64,000 nucleotides of DNA from Petrosia ficiformis (taxonomy: Eukaryota; Porifera; Demospongiae; Haplosclerida; Petrosiidae): the NCBI GenBank assembly GCA_947044365.1, contig OX345639.1, positions 7,648,218-7,712,217 of the forward strand, written 5' to 3'. Positions 1-13,900 of this stretch are shown here, one piece after another (position 1 is the stretch's first letter; every line of letters starts with the position of its first letter). The notes under the pieces were generated by a model. That model saw only the letters and a list, made by a program, of their open reading frames with translations. It ran no database searches and was not told the DNA's origin. The position numbers were made by a program, and so were the translations under genes.

Positions 1-553
1 ATCTAGCACTAATTGCAGCAACAAAAAGACATAGATCGAGTCTATCTAGACACCATTGCATCAAACACAACATAAGCCTTTGTGTCATACTGTGAACCCC
101 TTTTGGACAATATTAAAGTCAGCATAGGGTGTGGTTGCTACATGTTATTTGTTCCCATACCTATGAAAGCAAGACGTAACATACGTTGTAGTTCACCACA
201 TACTAATACTAAACAATCCTGCAGTTTGAGCCTCGTGTGATCCTTTTAACTTGCAACAAATTTTAATTATTTTTCAAATGCCTTTGAAAGAGCAAAACCC
301 AGGAACTACAGGTTCTATTGTAAATAACAGAAAAGAGTTTGTTATCAAACAGTAATATATAAGCGTCTAACCTCCATAAAATTTCAAAGTAGATCTACAT
401 GTACGTGCATACCATCTACCACTGCACTTTTATTTGAGGAAAGAAAGGGTTAAACAATAATTATCTTATTATCAATACAACAAAAGTATAAGGTAATTGA
501 AATTGATTTTAAAATAGTGAATTAGTCGTGAATCATTTAATAATAGTCATAGT
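1..553. other. 3' flank of the TGF-beta gene
   Basis: No coding sequence is recognised here. On the minus strand, an AATAAA hexamer lies at 429-434, about 120 bases past the TGF-beta stop codon, and is a reasonable polyadenylation signal. The rest is AT-rich and without visible repeats. Confidence 0.4.
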
Positions 554-1961
554 CTATCTACATATGCAAGTTTCAAGAATCATGTCATTAAATTGCTGTA
601 CAAATAATTCTCCTTCAAAGGAAAACAAAACAGTAAGTGGTTTTAATTTGTCTGATGCACAGCAAGGCTCCGCAGCACTTGTTGGATTCCTCTCTCTCAA
701 TAGTTGTTGAAATACAGTGGAATTTGAAATTGTTGGCCACAAGAAAGGACAAAGTCCGAGACAATAATTTGGTTTGTACTGAAGAGGCATCATCACCCAA
801 GTCCAACCTAAGTCATCAGCAAAATCAATAGTTAATTCACGAACACAACAATTCACTTCTGTTGGATCATTAAAGCAGAAATCAGTATCTAAACGAGTAA
901 TGGCTTGTCGCTTTTTTCTTCCTAATCCTCTATTTCCTGATGTACCTGTGGAACTTGAAGAAGTGGACACATCTGTTCTTTCTTGTGGTCTTACAAATGT
1001 CAAAATAAATTGTGCACTTCGATTGCTAGAATCTTTGCTTGTGTCAAACTGAATGAGTGGAGGATAAGGACGATTGGTTGAAAGAGAAATAGGACAGCGA
1101 ATAGTTACCTCCAGCTGTATCTCACCAGTGGAATATTGATTGACATCCATCCACTTTTTCACAGCATTTGTAACATCAAATGGTTCAAATTCGTCTACAT
1201 CTGTCCTAACAATTCTAGTGTCCACAATTTCACGTTTATCCTCTTTGACTAAGTATGAATTATGATAGTGGTAGGTTGTATAGATAAAACTGATTTGAAC
1301 AGTTTCCATTTCTACTAGTTTCGTACGTGCTTTTGCAATAGATTTCACCCTTTCTTTGAAAATCAGTAATTCAGCAGATGTGAACATTTTTTGGCTAGTT
1401 AAATCAATTGGAAAGCGCAATTGATACACAGAGGGAGGGATAACATGGTAAAATGGAGAGCTATGAGCATCTCTTTTCCCAATCTTCTCCGACTCATCAA
1501 TTTGATGTACTATGTGAAGTAATAATAATAATATAAACTATAATTATGCATTGATAACTGTGTATAAATTATACTGAGAATACAAGTTGAGAAATAACTT
1601 TACCTGACTCGAAAAATTTTGGGTCTGACTCAAACACACGTATTTTACTGGCAAAAGAGACACGTTTCTCTCTTGCAAATGCTTTTGCCTGAGTGCAAGT
1701 TTCATCACTTGCTGTGCGAATATTTTCAGTTTCTTGAGCAACCATAAATTCTGACAATTTCTCTGCAGGAACATGAATAGGCAATTTTGGATTTGGAGGA
1801 GGTTCTTTCATTCCTAGTTTGGTAAGAATGTTGGTTCCAATCTGGTCCATTCTCTTTTGTATGCTCAAGTCAACATCACAAGTGAGATTGGGCACTTCAT
1901 CAGTCTGTGACAGAACACAGTACAATTGTAATAACAATAACACCACTTTGGCAAAAATCAT
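554..1961 (-). CDS. TGF-beta family ligand precursor with latency-associated propeptide
   Basis: Secreted growth factor precursor in two exons, 1604-1961 and 554-1509, joined in phase (437 aa). I start at 1961 because it opens directly with a hydrophobic signal peptide (MIFAKVVLLLLQ); an ATG ten codons upstream at 1991 is also in frame. The propeptide has an N-terminal LTCDVD-helix resembling the LAP alpha-1 region with its linker cysteine, and a DVTNAVKKWM segment typical of the TGF-beta propeptide domain. A furin site RKKRQ precedes a 116-residue mature domain with nine cysteines at 10, 19, 20, 48, 52, 81, 82, 113 and 115. From the second cysteine on this is the spacing of vertebrate TGF-betas, including the C-x-C end. 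No RGD is seen in the propeptide. The family signals through paired type I/II serine kinase receptors. Activin-like membership is the main alternative. Confidence 0.9.
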
Positions 1962-2212
1962 GACGACCTGGTGATGCACTACAACCTGCAAGTATTTTAT
2001 ACATCTCTATCACGTGGCAGCATTTCCTTGGCTGCATGCAAATTCTGTTTGTGATATTTATGTATAACACAAGTGCACGAAATCAATATTATATAATTAC
2101 TGAATTAAAAAAAAATCTGAAGATAGCAACTAAAAAATTAATACAGTTCAACAAAATCACAAACAAACAATTAATTATTATACAAATGAAACAAAATTTC
2201 AATAGCTAGATG
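1962..2212. other. Short intergenic interval between tandem minus-strand genes
   Basis: About 250 bases separate the KCTD3-like stop codon from the TGF-beta start. It must hold the end of the former gene and the promoter of the latter. I see no TATA box or other clear element. Confidence 0.4.
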
Positions 2213-5200
2213 TTAAACAGATGACGATTCATCCAATATACAACGTTCAGTGCTTGGTGGTCGACTGTTACCAGGAGTAATCGTAGTGTCAGAATCCACT
2301 GAAGTCACACTTTGACTCCCAATTACACTGTTAGATGAATCTAAACTACTTGGGCGTTTTGTCTCTACTGGGATCGTTAAGCTTATTATTTTCCGTTGAT
2401 TTTTTGGAGTGCTAGTATCAGAACTAACTCTACGCAGAAGATGAACATCACTGTCTATCTCAGTTTCCAATATCTCTGAACTACTAAGAGGTCGAGGAGG
2501 TAGATTAACTGATGCAGGTGAAGTTACTCTCTCTCGGGAGTTTATTTGTGTTGATGTGAATTGGCTTGAACCATTCTGTTGTGCTATATCATTTTCTGTA
2601 ATTACATCTTCAGAGGATATCTGCTCCATATTACCTGTTAAGGAGAGACTTGAACCACTGAACATTCCAGACATTCTTGATGAAGGATTTGCAAATTCCA
2701 CATAAGGAAGTTGAAGATGGTTTTCTGAAATACTATGCTGCATTACTGGAGTGCTTATTGGAGTGCCCATGTGACCAACAGAGTTAATTGGTTTGTAACC
2801 AGGACACATAATACTCAGTAAAGATGGAGAAGGAGATGGGGTACGTGAAGAAACAGTACTACTAGAACGAGATGCACCTGCAAGATCACAGTTTTTAAGA
2901 AGGTGAAGTAGTTCTTGCTGATTAGGTCCAGCTAGAGGCTCAGCTGAGGTTGAATGAAAAAAGAAAAGAAGTAAATGTGTTGTGTTAGAAAATCTAAGAG
3001 TTCTACATAGGAAACAAAATTAGAGTGGTATTGTAGCTATGATCAGGAGAGCATGTTCTTCAGAACTGTGTGATGCTCAATGGGCCCAGGGAGAACACTG
3101 ACTTACAAGTCTATTGCAATAAATATAACAAACTAAAATGGAATATTTAACACTAAAATCTTTGCAATGTCAAACATACCTAATTAGAAAAAAACGTTCC
3201 AGAAATGGTAAACATTGTACAATAAACTATTGGATTTCATTACAATATAATTATTTAGTTAAAAGTGTTTCAATCAAACAAATAATGCAACAAATGTGAA
3301 AAATTAATTATAACATCCTACCATTGCTTTTATGATACATCTCTAGTCCAGTAGTTAAGTCCCATAACTGTAAATATAAAATAGTTAGGTCATAACATGT
3401 TGACAACTAACATACAGAAACTCATCATATTAATAGTTACCAATGACAACAGACTAACATCATATAAATAACACATCTCATAAGGAAACATGAGAATGTG
3501 TTATGTAAAATGTTTTGTGAGTTTACTATAAATAAACAGTTGACACATAACTGTGGTGCTTAGGTCCTTTAGGATGATTACATTATACATGTGTATTGTA
3601 GAATTCAAATTAGACAAACCATCGTGGGCAGTATGGATATATAAGCAGACAAACGTATGCAAACTTTTTATATGAAAATAAAGATAGTAAATACTTTTGT
3701 GGGCACCATCCCAATGATTGCTTTTGATGGAGATTAATGTATGTACATGTATATACATTTATGTGTGTGTGTCACATGTGTTGTATATTGTACATAAAGT
3801 TAAGGAAATTATGTCATTCTGGGGACTCTGATCAATAAATAGGGATGGCATGTAAAAGAATGCATGGTTGAGCTACAGGAAGAGTTAGCTATTATTGTAT
3901 GGTTTGTACCATATATGGTTCTCTAGTCATGTATTGATAACAGTGTTACATGACAAACTGTCTTTATATAGTAAACCATTTCCTTTCTGGAAACAACATT
4001 TGGCTATGTACTAAAGGACTTAAATTTTGGCAAACAAAATGTCAACACATTTTGCACATCCTCTACAATAGACACATTTGACATAATTATAACATGTACA
4101 ATACAATATACACGTGTATATAATAATGATTACAAAGTACAAAGAAATTATACTTCCATCCTGAACTTTTGCTGTGCTTTTTCGGTTTTGATATCCCTAC
4201 ACACTCATTCATTTAAAAAAAAAAGGTTTTTTATTATTCTTATATAAATAGCACAGATGTCATCATAGTACACTGGAATTGATCTATTTATAGCCATTGC
4301 AGTTATTACTAATAGAAAAAAAATTTTTTATTAATAACCTCCAGGAACGTAGAAATCTATTTTCATGAAAAAGAGAATAATAATAGTGAATAGCGATTAC
4401 ATGTACATGTATAATAATAATTATGAAGTTTGCTACCCGTTGGTTTTCTACTTTAACAATGATCTTAGGCAATTTAAAAGGTAATGTTAGTCTCAATATC
4501 AAATAATATGTATACATTATAACATGCTTAGTGTGTTATATCAGATTTACAATCACCGAGCACGAGGGCCATAGGCCCAAGGGTGAGGTGATTATAAATC
4601 TGATATTTTAAAATATCAACCTCCCAAGCTGGGAAAGATTGATATATAAAAATATAAACCTGTTAGTAGGTACGTGGTGAATAATATAAACTACATGTAA
4701 CTCGCCTAATTTTAAATGTATGGTATATGAATTCATTATAAGATATTTATTAATATATATAGCATGCTAATAGGTCCTATATACAAAATATAGGACCTGA
4801 GTTTGTGTCCTAGGATGTGATATTGCCTGAGCCTGTGAGGGCTATATCACATTCGAGGACACAAAACAAGGGTCCTATATTCAGTATATAGGATCTATTA
4901 GCATACTATATACAATATATTGTATGATGGTGACATCTCCTGCATAGTGTGCATATGGAAGGTCTATATACAATATATAGGACTCACCACATCAAAGGGA
5001 TGATGTCACCATCATACTATATAATTATATATAATATATATACACACACATACGCACATACAATCACGTACTTGTACACTTCCATTCACATGTCCAGTGA
5101 AAATGAATTTTCTAGATCTCATCCCAACTCTATTGATAGCCTCACACTCATGCACACAGTATGTAGTAATATTACTACCATCAACAGAGTCAAGTTTACA

Positions 5201-8200
5201 CACTCTACAGACAATGAATAAACACATCATATAATCAAGTTTATTTTAAAGTTTATTAACTATGCAAATCTCAGTTTTAAAATATTGGAACTATAATTAT
5301 ACAAGTATATGTAATTGTACTGAACGTATATGAATGGGTTTACAAAAGAGTGCAGTTGCAATTGTATATACTAATATAATTTCATGATTTCATACAAACA
5401 GTAAATTAATGAACGATTACTTAAACAGCCAGTATACCAAGTTTTGTGCACTGATTAATCTTTCTACAGTATTACACGTTTGTATGTGTATACACATATG
5501 TATATTCCACACACTAAGTGTTATCATAATAAGTAAGTACATGTACATCAATCACACATGTGTATACACATATGTATATTCCACACACTAAGTGTTATCA
5601 CAACAAGTAAGTTCATGATGTACATCAATCACACATGTGTATACACATACGTATATTCCACACACTAAGTGCTTTCATTATAAGTAAGTTCATGATTTAC
5701 ATCAATCACACATGTGTAAACACATATGTATATTCCACACACTAAGTGTTTGTCATAAGTAAGTACATGATGTACATCAATCACACATGTGTGTATACTC
5801 CACACACTAAGTGCTTTCATTATAAGTAAGTTCATGGTGTACATCAATCACACATGTGTAAATTCCACACACTAAGTGCTTTCATTATAAGTAAGTTCAT
5901 GATGTACATCAATCACACATGTGTATACACATATGTATATTCCACACACTAAGTGCTTTCATTATAAGTAAGTTCATGATGTACATCAATCACACATGTG
6001 TAAACACATATGTATATTCCACACACTAAGTGCTTTCATTATAAGTAAGTTTATGATGTACATCAATCACATGTATATCTCTACAAGTGCTCTTTAATTT
6101 TTAACAACTCCATTTTTGCCATGCATTAACAAAGACATATGTATGCATAAGTCAACACCATTCCAAAACAATTCAGTTTATTCATTATATTTAATTATAC
6201 ATCAAAGAGCATCCTAACATGTACTCAAAACAAACAGAGTTAATTATGTAAGTCATGACATAGCTAATATTCTTTAATGTAGATTTAATTATATTAGTCA
6301 CGACATAGATAAGTAATACATTCTATATAGTGTGTTAAGCATTTTAACATAGCACAAGGGCTAGGCTTAATAAAGGATGACATTAGATAATGCATGGCAA
6401 AAATGGAGTTGTTAAAAACGCAATCAGGTGACTAATATATGATACGCACTAATGTTAATTAATTTAGATTTGATTATATCTGTCATATAGCGCTATATCA
6501 GATTGGTACTCACCAAGCCCAAGTAAAAATTGATTATTAATCCAATATAGCAATTATGACAGATCAAATACATTAGTTATATCCTGACTTATATCATTAA
6601 TGTGGTCAATCAGGAGAAACTTCTGTAAATAAATATGTAAATATCTTTAAAATTAACATGTTTCATAATGTATTGAGTGTGTTATGTACATGTGTATTAT
6701 GTGTACACGTATGTATGAATAACTTCATAAGTGATGCTTTTATTTTAATTAGATAGATGAAAATATTTGAAATATTTAAGACGTTCATGAAAATCTGAAA
6801 TAAAACATCCATCCATCTATTTACATGTATTTTACGGTTTATTTATTCATCCATGTATTTATCCATCTATCTTTTCATCCATGTATTTATCCATCCAACT
6901 ATTTATCCATGTACTTATCCCTCTATCCATCCATCTATTTATCCATGTATCTATCCATCCATCTATTTATCCATGTACTTATCCCTCTATCCATCCATCT
7001 ATTTATCTATGTATCTATCCGTCCATCTATTTATCCATGTATTATCCATCCATCTATTTATCCATGTACTTATCCCTCTATCCATCCATCTATTTATCCA
7101 TGTATCTATCCATCCAACTATTTATTTATGTACTTATCCCTCTATCCATCCATCTATTTATCCATGTATTATTCATCCATTTATCTATCCATACATCATT
7201 TTATCTATTCAAAGATTTCCACCACCATTCATCATCCACGCATCTAACTATTCATCATTAATTCATCCATCAGTTCATCCATACATTCATCCATTCATTC
7301 ATCCAGACATGCAGTCAAGATTTACAGAATGCAGATGCAGTTTAAAGGAGAGAAACGTTTCCTATATACACATGTACAGTAAAATGAGTGATTAAATATC
7401 AATCAATACACAACACACTTTCAATCTCTACAGGTGTACTATGTTTAGTCTATGATTATAACAACAATTTATGTTGTGGAGATTCTTCACATCAATTAGG
7501 AGGGACTATTGTGTATAATAGCACTATTATTATGGCTTTCAGTATAATTAATTAATGGATTCTGATGTAATTAACCATAGCTACAAGGGCAAAGGCATCT
7601 CCGGAAGTTGGCACATGTATGTGTTTTTGTGTGGTTAAAAAAGAACTGCACATGTACATGCACATGTATCTTACAAACTAATACTTTGAGATAATACAAA
7701 ATTTAACATGGAGAATTTGATGAAATTCATTATGAAATTTTCTTTGCATGTGCAGATTTCTGCTGTTGAATATCACCACGTCAACAGTTCCGTATATTGA
7801 TTGCCAGCAGTTAGTTTTTTGTGACAGTTTCTGCAATTAATCTACCACATGTGTGAAGGTTTGTTTTCATGACACCAACCTGTCTCCAGTTGAGGAAAGC
7901 CTCACAAATATAGTATCTGTATCAGGAATGACTCTCTGAATAAAAACCTGCTCATCATCACCTTCACCAAATGGGCCTAATATATAATGTAATAATAGAC
8001 TAACAATGAACAAGTTGAGAAACAATGGACTAACATGAAGGGACAATGGACAAACAATGAACAAGTTGAGAAACAATAGACTAACTTGAAGGGACAATGG
8101 ACTAACAATGAACAAGTTGAGAAACAATAGACTAACATGAAGGGACAATGGACTAACATGAAGGGACGATAGACTAACAGTGAACAAGTTGAGAAACAAT

Positions 8201-10922
8201 AGACTAACTTGAAGGGACAATGGACTAACAATGAACAAGTTGAGAAACAATAGACTAACATGAAGGGACATTGGACTAACAATGAACAAGTTGAGAAACA
8301 ATGGACTAACAATGAACAAGTTGAGAAACAATAGACTAACTTGAAGGGACAATGGACTAACATGAAGGGACAATGGACTAACAATGAACAAGTTGAGAAG
8401 CAATACACTAACTTGAAGGGACAATGGACTAACATGAAGGGACAATAGACTAACAATGAAGAAGTTGAGAAACAATAGACTAACATGAAGGGACAATGGA
8501 CTAACATGAAGGGACAATAGACTAACAGTGAACAAGTTGAGAAACAATACACTAACTTGAAGGGACATTGGACTAACAATGAAGAAGTTGAGAAACAATA
8601 GACTAACATGCAGGGACAATAGACTAACAGTGAACAAGTTGAGAAACAATAGACTAACATGAAGGGACATTGGACTAACAATGAACAAGTTGAGAAACAA
8701 TGGACTAACATGAAGGGACAATGGACTAACAATGAACAAGTTGAGAAACAATGGACTAACATGCAGGGACAATAGACTAACAGTGAACAAGTTGAGAAAC
8801 AATAGACTAACATGAAGGGACATTGGACTAACAATGAACAAGTTGAGAAACAATGGACTAACATGCAGGGACAATGGACTAACAATGAACAAGTTGAGAA
8901 ACAATGGACTATCATGAAGGGACAATGGACTAACAATGAACAAGTGGAGAAACAATGAACTAAAATGGAAAAACAATGGACTAAAATGGAGAAACAATGA
9001 ACTAAAATGGAAACACAATGAACTAAAATGGAAACACAATGGACTAAAATGGAGAAACAATGAACTAAAATGGAAACACAATGGACTAAAATGGAGAAAC
9101 AATGAACTAAAATGGAAACACAATGGACTAAAATGGAAACACAATGGACTAAAATGGAACTAAAATGGAGAAACAATGGATTAAAATAGAGAAACAATGG
9201 AAAAACAATGGACTAAAATGGAGAAACAATGGACTAAAATTGAAAAAAAGGACTAAAATGGAGAAACAATGAACTAAAATGGAAAAAAATGGAGAAACAG
9301 TGGACTAAAATGGAGAAACAATGAACTAAAATGGAAACACAATGGACTAAAATAAAGAAACAATGGACTAAAATGGAAAAACAATGAACTAAAATGGAGA
9401 AACAATGGACTAAAATGGAAACACAATGGACTAAAATGGAAACACAATGGACTAAAATGGAGAAACAATGGACTAAAATGGAAACACAATGGACTAACAA
9501 TCAACAAGTGAGAGACATGGACTAATAATAGAGGGACAACACTGAAGGGTAGTGGAGTAACAATGAGGATGTACATAACCTACCAATAGAGTTAACAGGA
9601 TAGAAAAGAGAGTGTGCTCCTTCAAGAGACAGTATTTTAAAAGATGCAATAGGAGAGGAACCAGGTTGAGTTGAAATACGACCTCTGAATCTGGTAATTG
9701 TCCAAGTTCTTACATGATTCTCAGCACAGACTATAGCAGAAACAATAAAATTACATTTCTGTTGTAGTTTTACAGACATACGTTAGTTATTTTGTATAGG
9801 TTACATTCTACAGAAGATCAATATTACCAATGGCATTTCATCAAAGATAATTGTGTAAAATTACAATGTACATGTATATGTAGATTAATCAATAACGTTC
9901 AATTTGTCATTAGTAGTTGACAATATTTACATGAAATATTTCTTGGGGACTACAATCATACACATAAACATACATAGACGCACAATATACATAAAGACAC
10001 ACAGACACACACACAGACACAGAGACACATAAATACACACAGAGAGACACACAAACACTCACAGAGACACACACAAAGACACATAAAGACACACAAAGAC
10101 ACACACACACACACACACACTTCCATAGACACACAGTAGATACTATTTTACCTGACACAAGGTGTTTTTCTCCTAGTACCACTTTAGAAACTGCATTAGC
10201 ATGTACGTTATAACTCTGAAAAAGTTGAGGGGCATGACCAATATTCTCAGGATGTCGTACAATCACTCTGACTCCACCTCCTCTAGTTCCATATGCCACT
10301 TCCATCCATGTTTGACCAGCATCTAGAAATCATAATGGTAAAATAAAATGTCTTACATGTGTAATAGTGTGTCATCTTTGTGTGACAAATACAATAGCTG
10401 ATTAGAGTACACATATACACAACTACACATATACATGTACATGTGTACATCATGCATGCATACATATTGCATACATGTGCATCAGTATGTATATATAAAT
10501 TCTGTCAGTAAACACTCAACAGTTACTACATGGCTCTCTGGAATGTGATGTTTTTGTGTCTGTTGAGAGAAGGATGGGGCATGTGACTTTGACATAATTA
10601 ACTTGTAGTCTAGACATGGGAATTTTTTGGTTGGTGTTTGCACACATATTTGTATATTCTAATTTACTTGATATACATAAATTGAACACACAATATAAGA
10701 ATAATTAAAATTACTACACATGATAATAAAATTAAATGTATTTACACCAAAGCACTTTCCATTAATGGCCTTTTGAGCCATAAAAATGCATGCTCCTGGA
10801 CTCTCATCAACAGAAGTCATCTACATGCAACTCAATTCAAATAAATGTCACCTGACCTCTTTAACTTACATGTACATACACATATATATTTGTACATATA
10901 TATGTACATATGTATATATAAT

Positions 10923-10953
<31 letters not shown>

Positions 10954-13900
10954 CACATGTATATATACCGGTATACATAATAATTACATATATATTTTTG
11001 TAATTCAATCTCACAACAATAATAATCATCAATGTAATTATTATTAAACTGATCCATCATAAGAATTCATTTGGTTACTTATGGATACTACTATTACAAT
11101 AGAGGTTGCAGGAAAAAAGAGACTGTAAAAGGTATGCTTTAGGACAATAAAATGTTTTTGTACATGTAACATTTACTGTAGGTTGTTTCAGATATACATG
11201 TATAATGAAAATTATAGAAATATCACATATTCTACTTGTAGTTACATGTATCTTATCTATAAATCTATATTCTACTTGTAGTTACATGTATCTTATCTAT
11301 AAATGTATATTCTACTTGTAGTTACATGTATCTTATCTATAAATGTATATTCTACTTGTAGTTACATGTATCTTATCCATAAATCTATATTCTACTTGTA
11401 GTTACATGTATCTTATCCATAAATCCATATTCTACTTGTAGTTACATGTATCCTATCCATAAATTTATATTCTACTTGTAGTTACATGTATCTTATTCAT
11501 AAAACTATATTCTACTTGTAGTTACATCTATAAAACTACATTTCTGGAGTTTCTACATACTAACTAAAACAAAAGCTGAAATCCAACACAGAACATTCTT
11601 TAGTGTATAATGTTAATGTACATGTATATGAACAAGTATGATCTGATGAGACTGGGAATGTTTCCTAATAAGCATTTCCAAAAAGTTTGTCTGAAAGAAA
11701 TTAAAATAAGTGAATATTAAAATCTCAGGGAAATCATTGAAATTTTATTAATAATGAAAATCTCCCAATCTGTGGTAATACACACAAAATACACACAAAA
11801 TACACATACAGCAGTTAGGGGGCATGAAGATACTAAGTGAAGTAATGGCCTCTTTGAAAGGATCTTCAAACATCTGAGTTATTAGTAAATCATTATCCTT
11901 CATACGTACTGGAAACTTTTCCATATCTGAGAATAGAAGAAGGTAAAGAGATGAGATAAAACAGGAAGAAGCATAAGAAAGGTGAACAAAAAAGATCAGA
12001 AAAAATGAAGGAGAGGGAGGAAGTAGAGTAGAATAAAAGAGAAGGAGAGAAGAAAAAAAAGTATGAAGGAAGGAAAGAGATAAGGTAAGAGAGGAAAAAG
12101 AGAGATGAGATAGAGAGACATAAATTGAGATGTAGACACTGAGAGACAGAGACTGAGAGAGACAGAAATTATAAGAAAAAGAAGAGGAGGGAGACAATAA
12201 AGAACCAATGAGGGAGGTAAGAGTACACTGAGAAAATGGAGAGAAACAGAAAATAAAATAGAGAGCAACTGAATGTTGCACGACTCTCCCATAATTGTTA
12301 TATTATTTGCTTTTCATACAATAAGTTAATTTATGCCATAATTATGGACGAAGTGTTTCATAAGAAACATTTTTCAGCTTTATAATTTCGAAGTATACAT
12401 GTTCAAAGATTCTAACTTGCTTTATTGGAAGAGGAGTCGTTAAGACAATCAGTGATGTAAAGCTCATGCTTTGATAGATGCAGGAAGACTGAAAGAAGCC
12501 ACATCTAGCAAATTCTTACCTATATAGTAAATGCTTCCATTATCACATCCTACAATTAGATATGAACCAGCCACATCATAACTTCCTATGGGAGAAAGTT
12601 CCTGTACCTAATAGACAAGATAAACAAATTAAAATATAGACAACATATACTATGTAAATGAGTGTTCTTTCTAGGTGAGGAAGGATACCATACACTTTCC
12701 ATCTTTTTGTGTGCCTTTTACAAAAGGTACTTATTTGGTGATGCACAGTTCTCTGTTCAGGCTATAATAGTTAATTATGATTGTATTGCCACTAATTCTT
12801 TGTTAATAGGCTCAAGGTGTATTCCCAAAGGCACACATCCTAATCTCTGGTCCATGCTTCAAAACATTATCAAAACTCTTCGTTGTAACAAATACTTGCT
12901 ACTAGTGGGTTTACTCTTATACATAGTACAATGAATAAGCAATGGCCTTCAATGAAATACTAAATATGTACTTACTACAATATAATATGTATACAAGTAA
13001 CAGAGGTTCATACAGCAGGGGGTGATATCCACTCCCTAACTTGAGTTGCAACCCACCCCCCCTTAGATATTTCAATATGTAACAACATTTCAACTTTCTC
13101 GGGCCCCATTAGCCAACAGAAGTAACCTCAGACCCTAAAAGCAGTGTACTTCGCACGATCAATTCTTTCTCCTTCCAAACAAAAAATCCTGTATGAAACT
13201 CTTAATCATTAGAGATGGTAAAAAGGACATTTGAATAATTATAATGTTTCTCACTACTGTATAGTGGGAAATTTTCGTGGGTGTAAATATTCGTGGAAAC
13301 AGAAAATAAAGGTTTCGTGGTGTTTATTTTTCGTTTTTTGCATGCACATGAGTATAACCATGACCACACCCACTGATAACAGCAAATTGCAAAATGGCTA
13401 CGGTGAGATTTAATAGTGGTATAAGAGGTCATCACGTATATAAGAGTATTTGGACCCCATTTCTAGAGAAACAGCTGTCCTGTCAAAGAGAGTGTGGTAA
13501 CATTGAAGACCTTTACGCTGTTTATAGGTTTAAAATATCGCTCCATGTTTCACCTCGTGTACACATACATGCATCAATAACAGGCTTGCCCCTTTAGAAT
13601 TCGTGGTATAAAATATTCGTGGAGCCGCCCTCAACCACGAAAAACATGAACTTTTGCGTCCACGAAAATTTCCTCTATACAGTATTCAGTTGTATTTTGT
13701 ACAGGAAACTAACTAAAATTAATTTACTATTCAGGAATAGCAACTATTGCTCTACCTAGACAGTAGACACCTAATTCAGTTGTCTACTTGTATAGAATTG
13801 CCAAATAAGTAAAGACTTAAGTATGTAAGTAGAGATAAGGTGATCAACAGAACAATTGCAATGGATAATTCTAGTATATTATGTTTGGATACTAACATAT

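Noticed and set aside
7867..9500. Open frames of 400+ codons on the minus strand (Leu/Phe/Ser/His repeats)
   Set aside because: They come from minisatellite units whose length is a multiple of three; only the last 32 codons (7880-7976) are a genuine KCTD3-like exon. Kept as a finding, not as a gene.
11228..11530. CRISPR array
   Set aside because: Strict 40-bp tandem repeat without spacers, in an intron of an animal gene.
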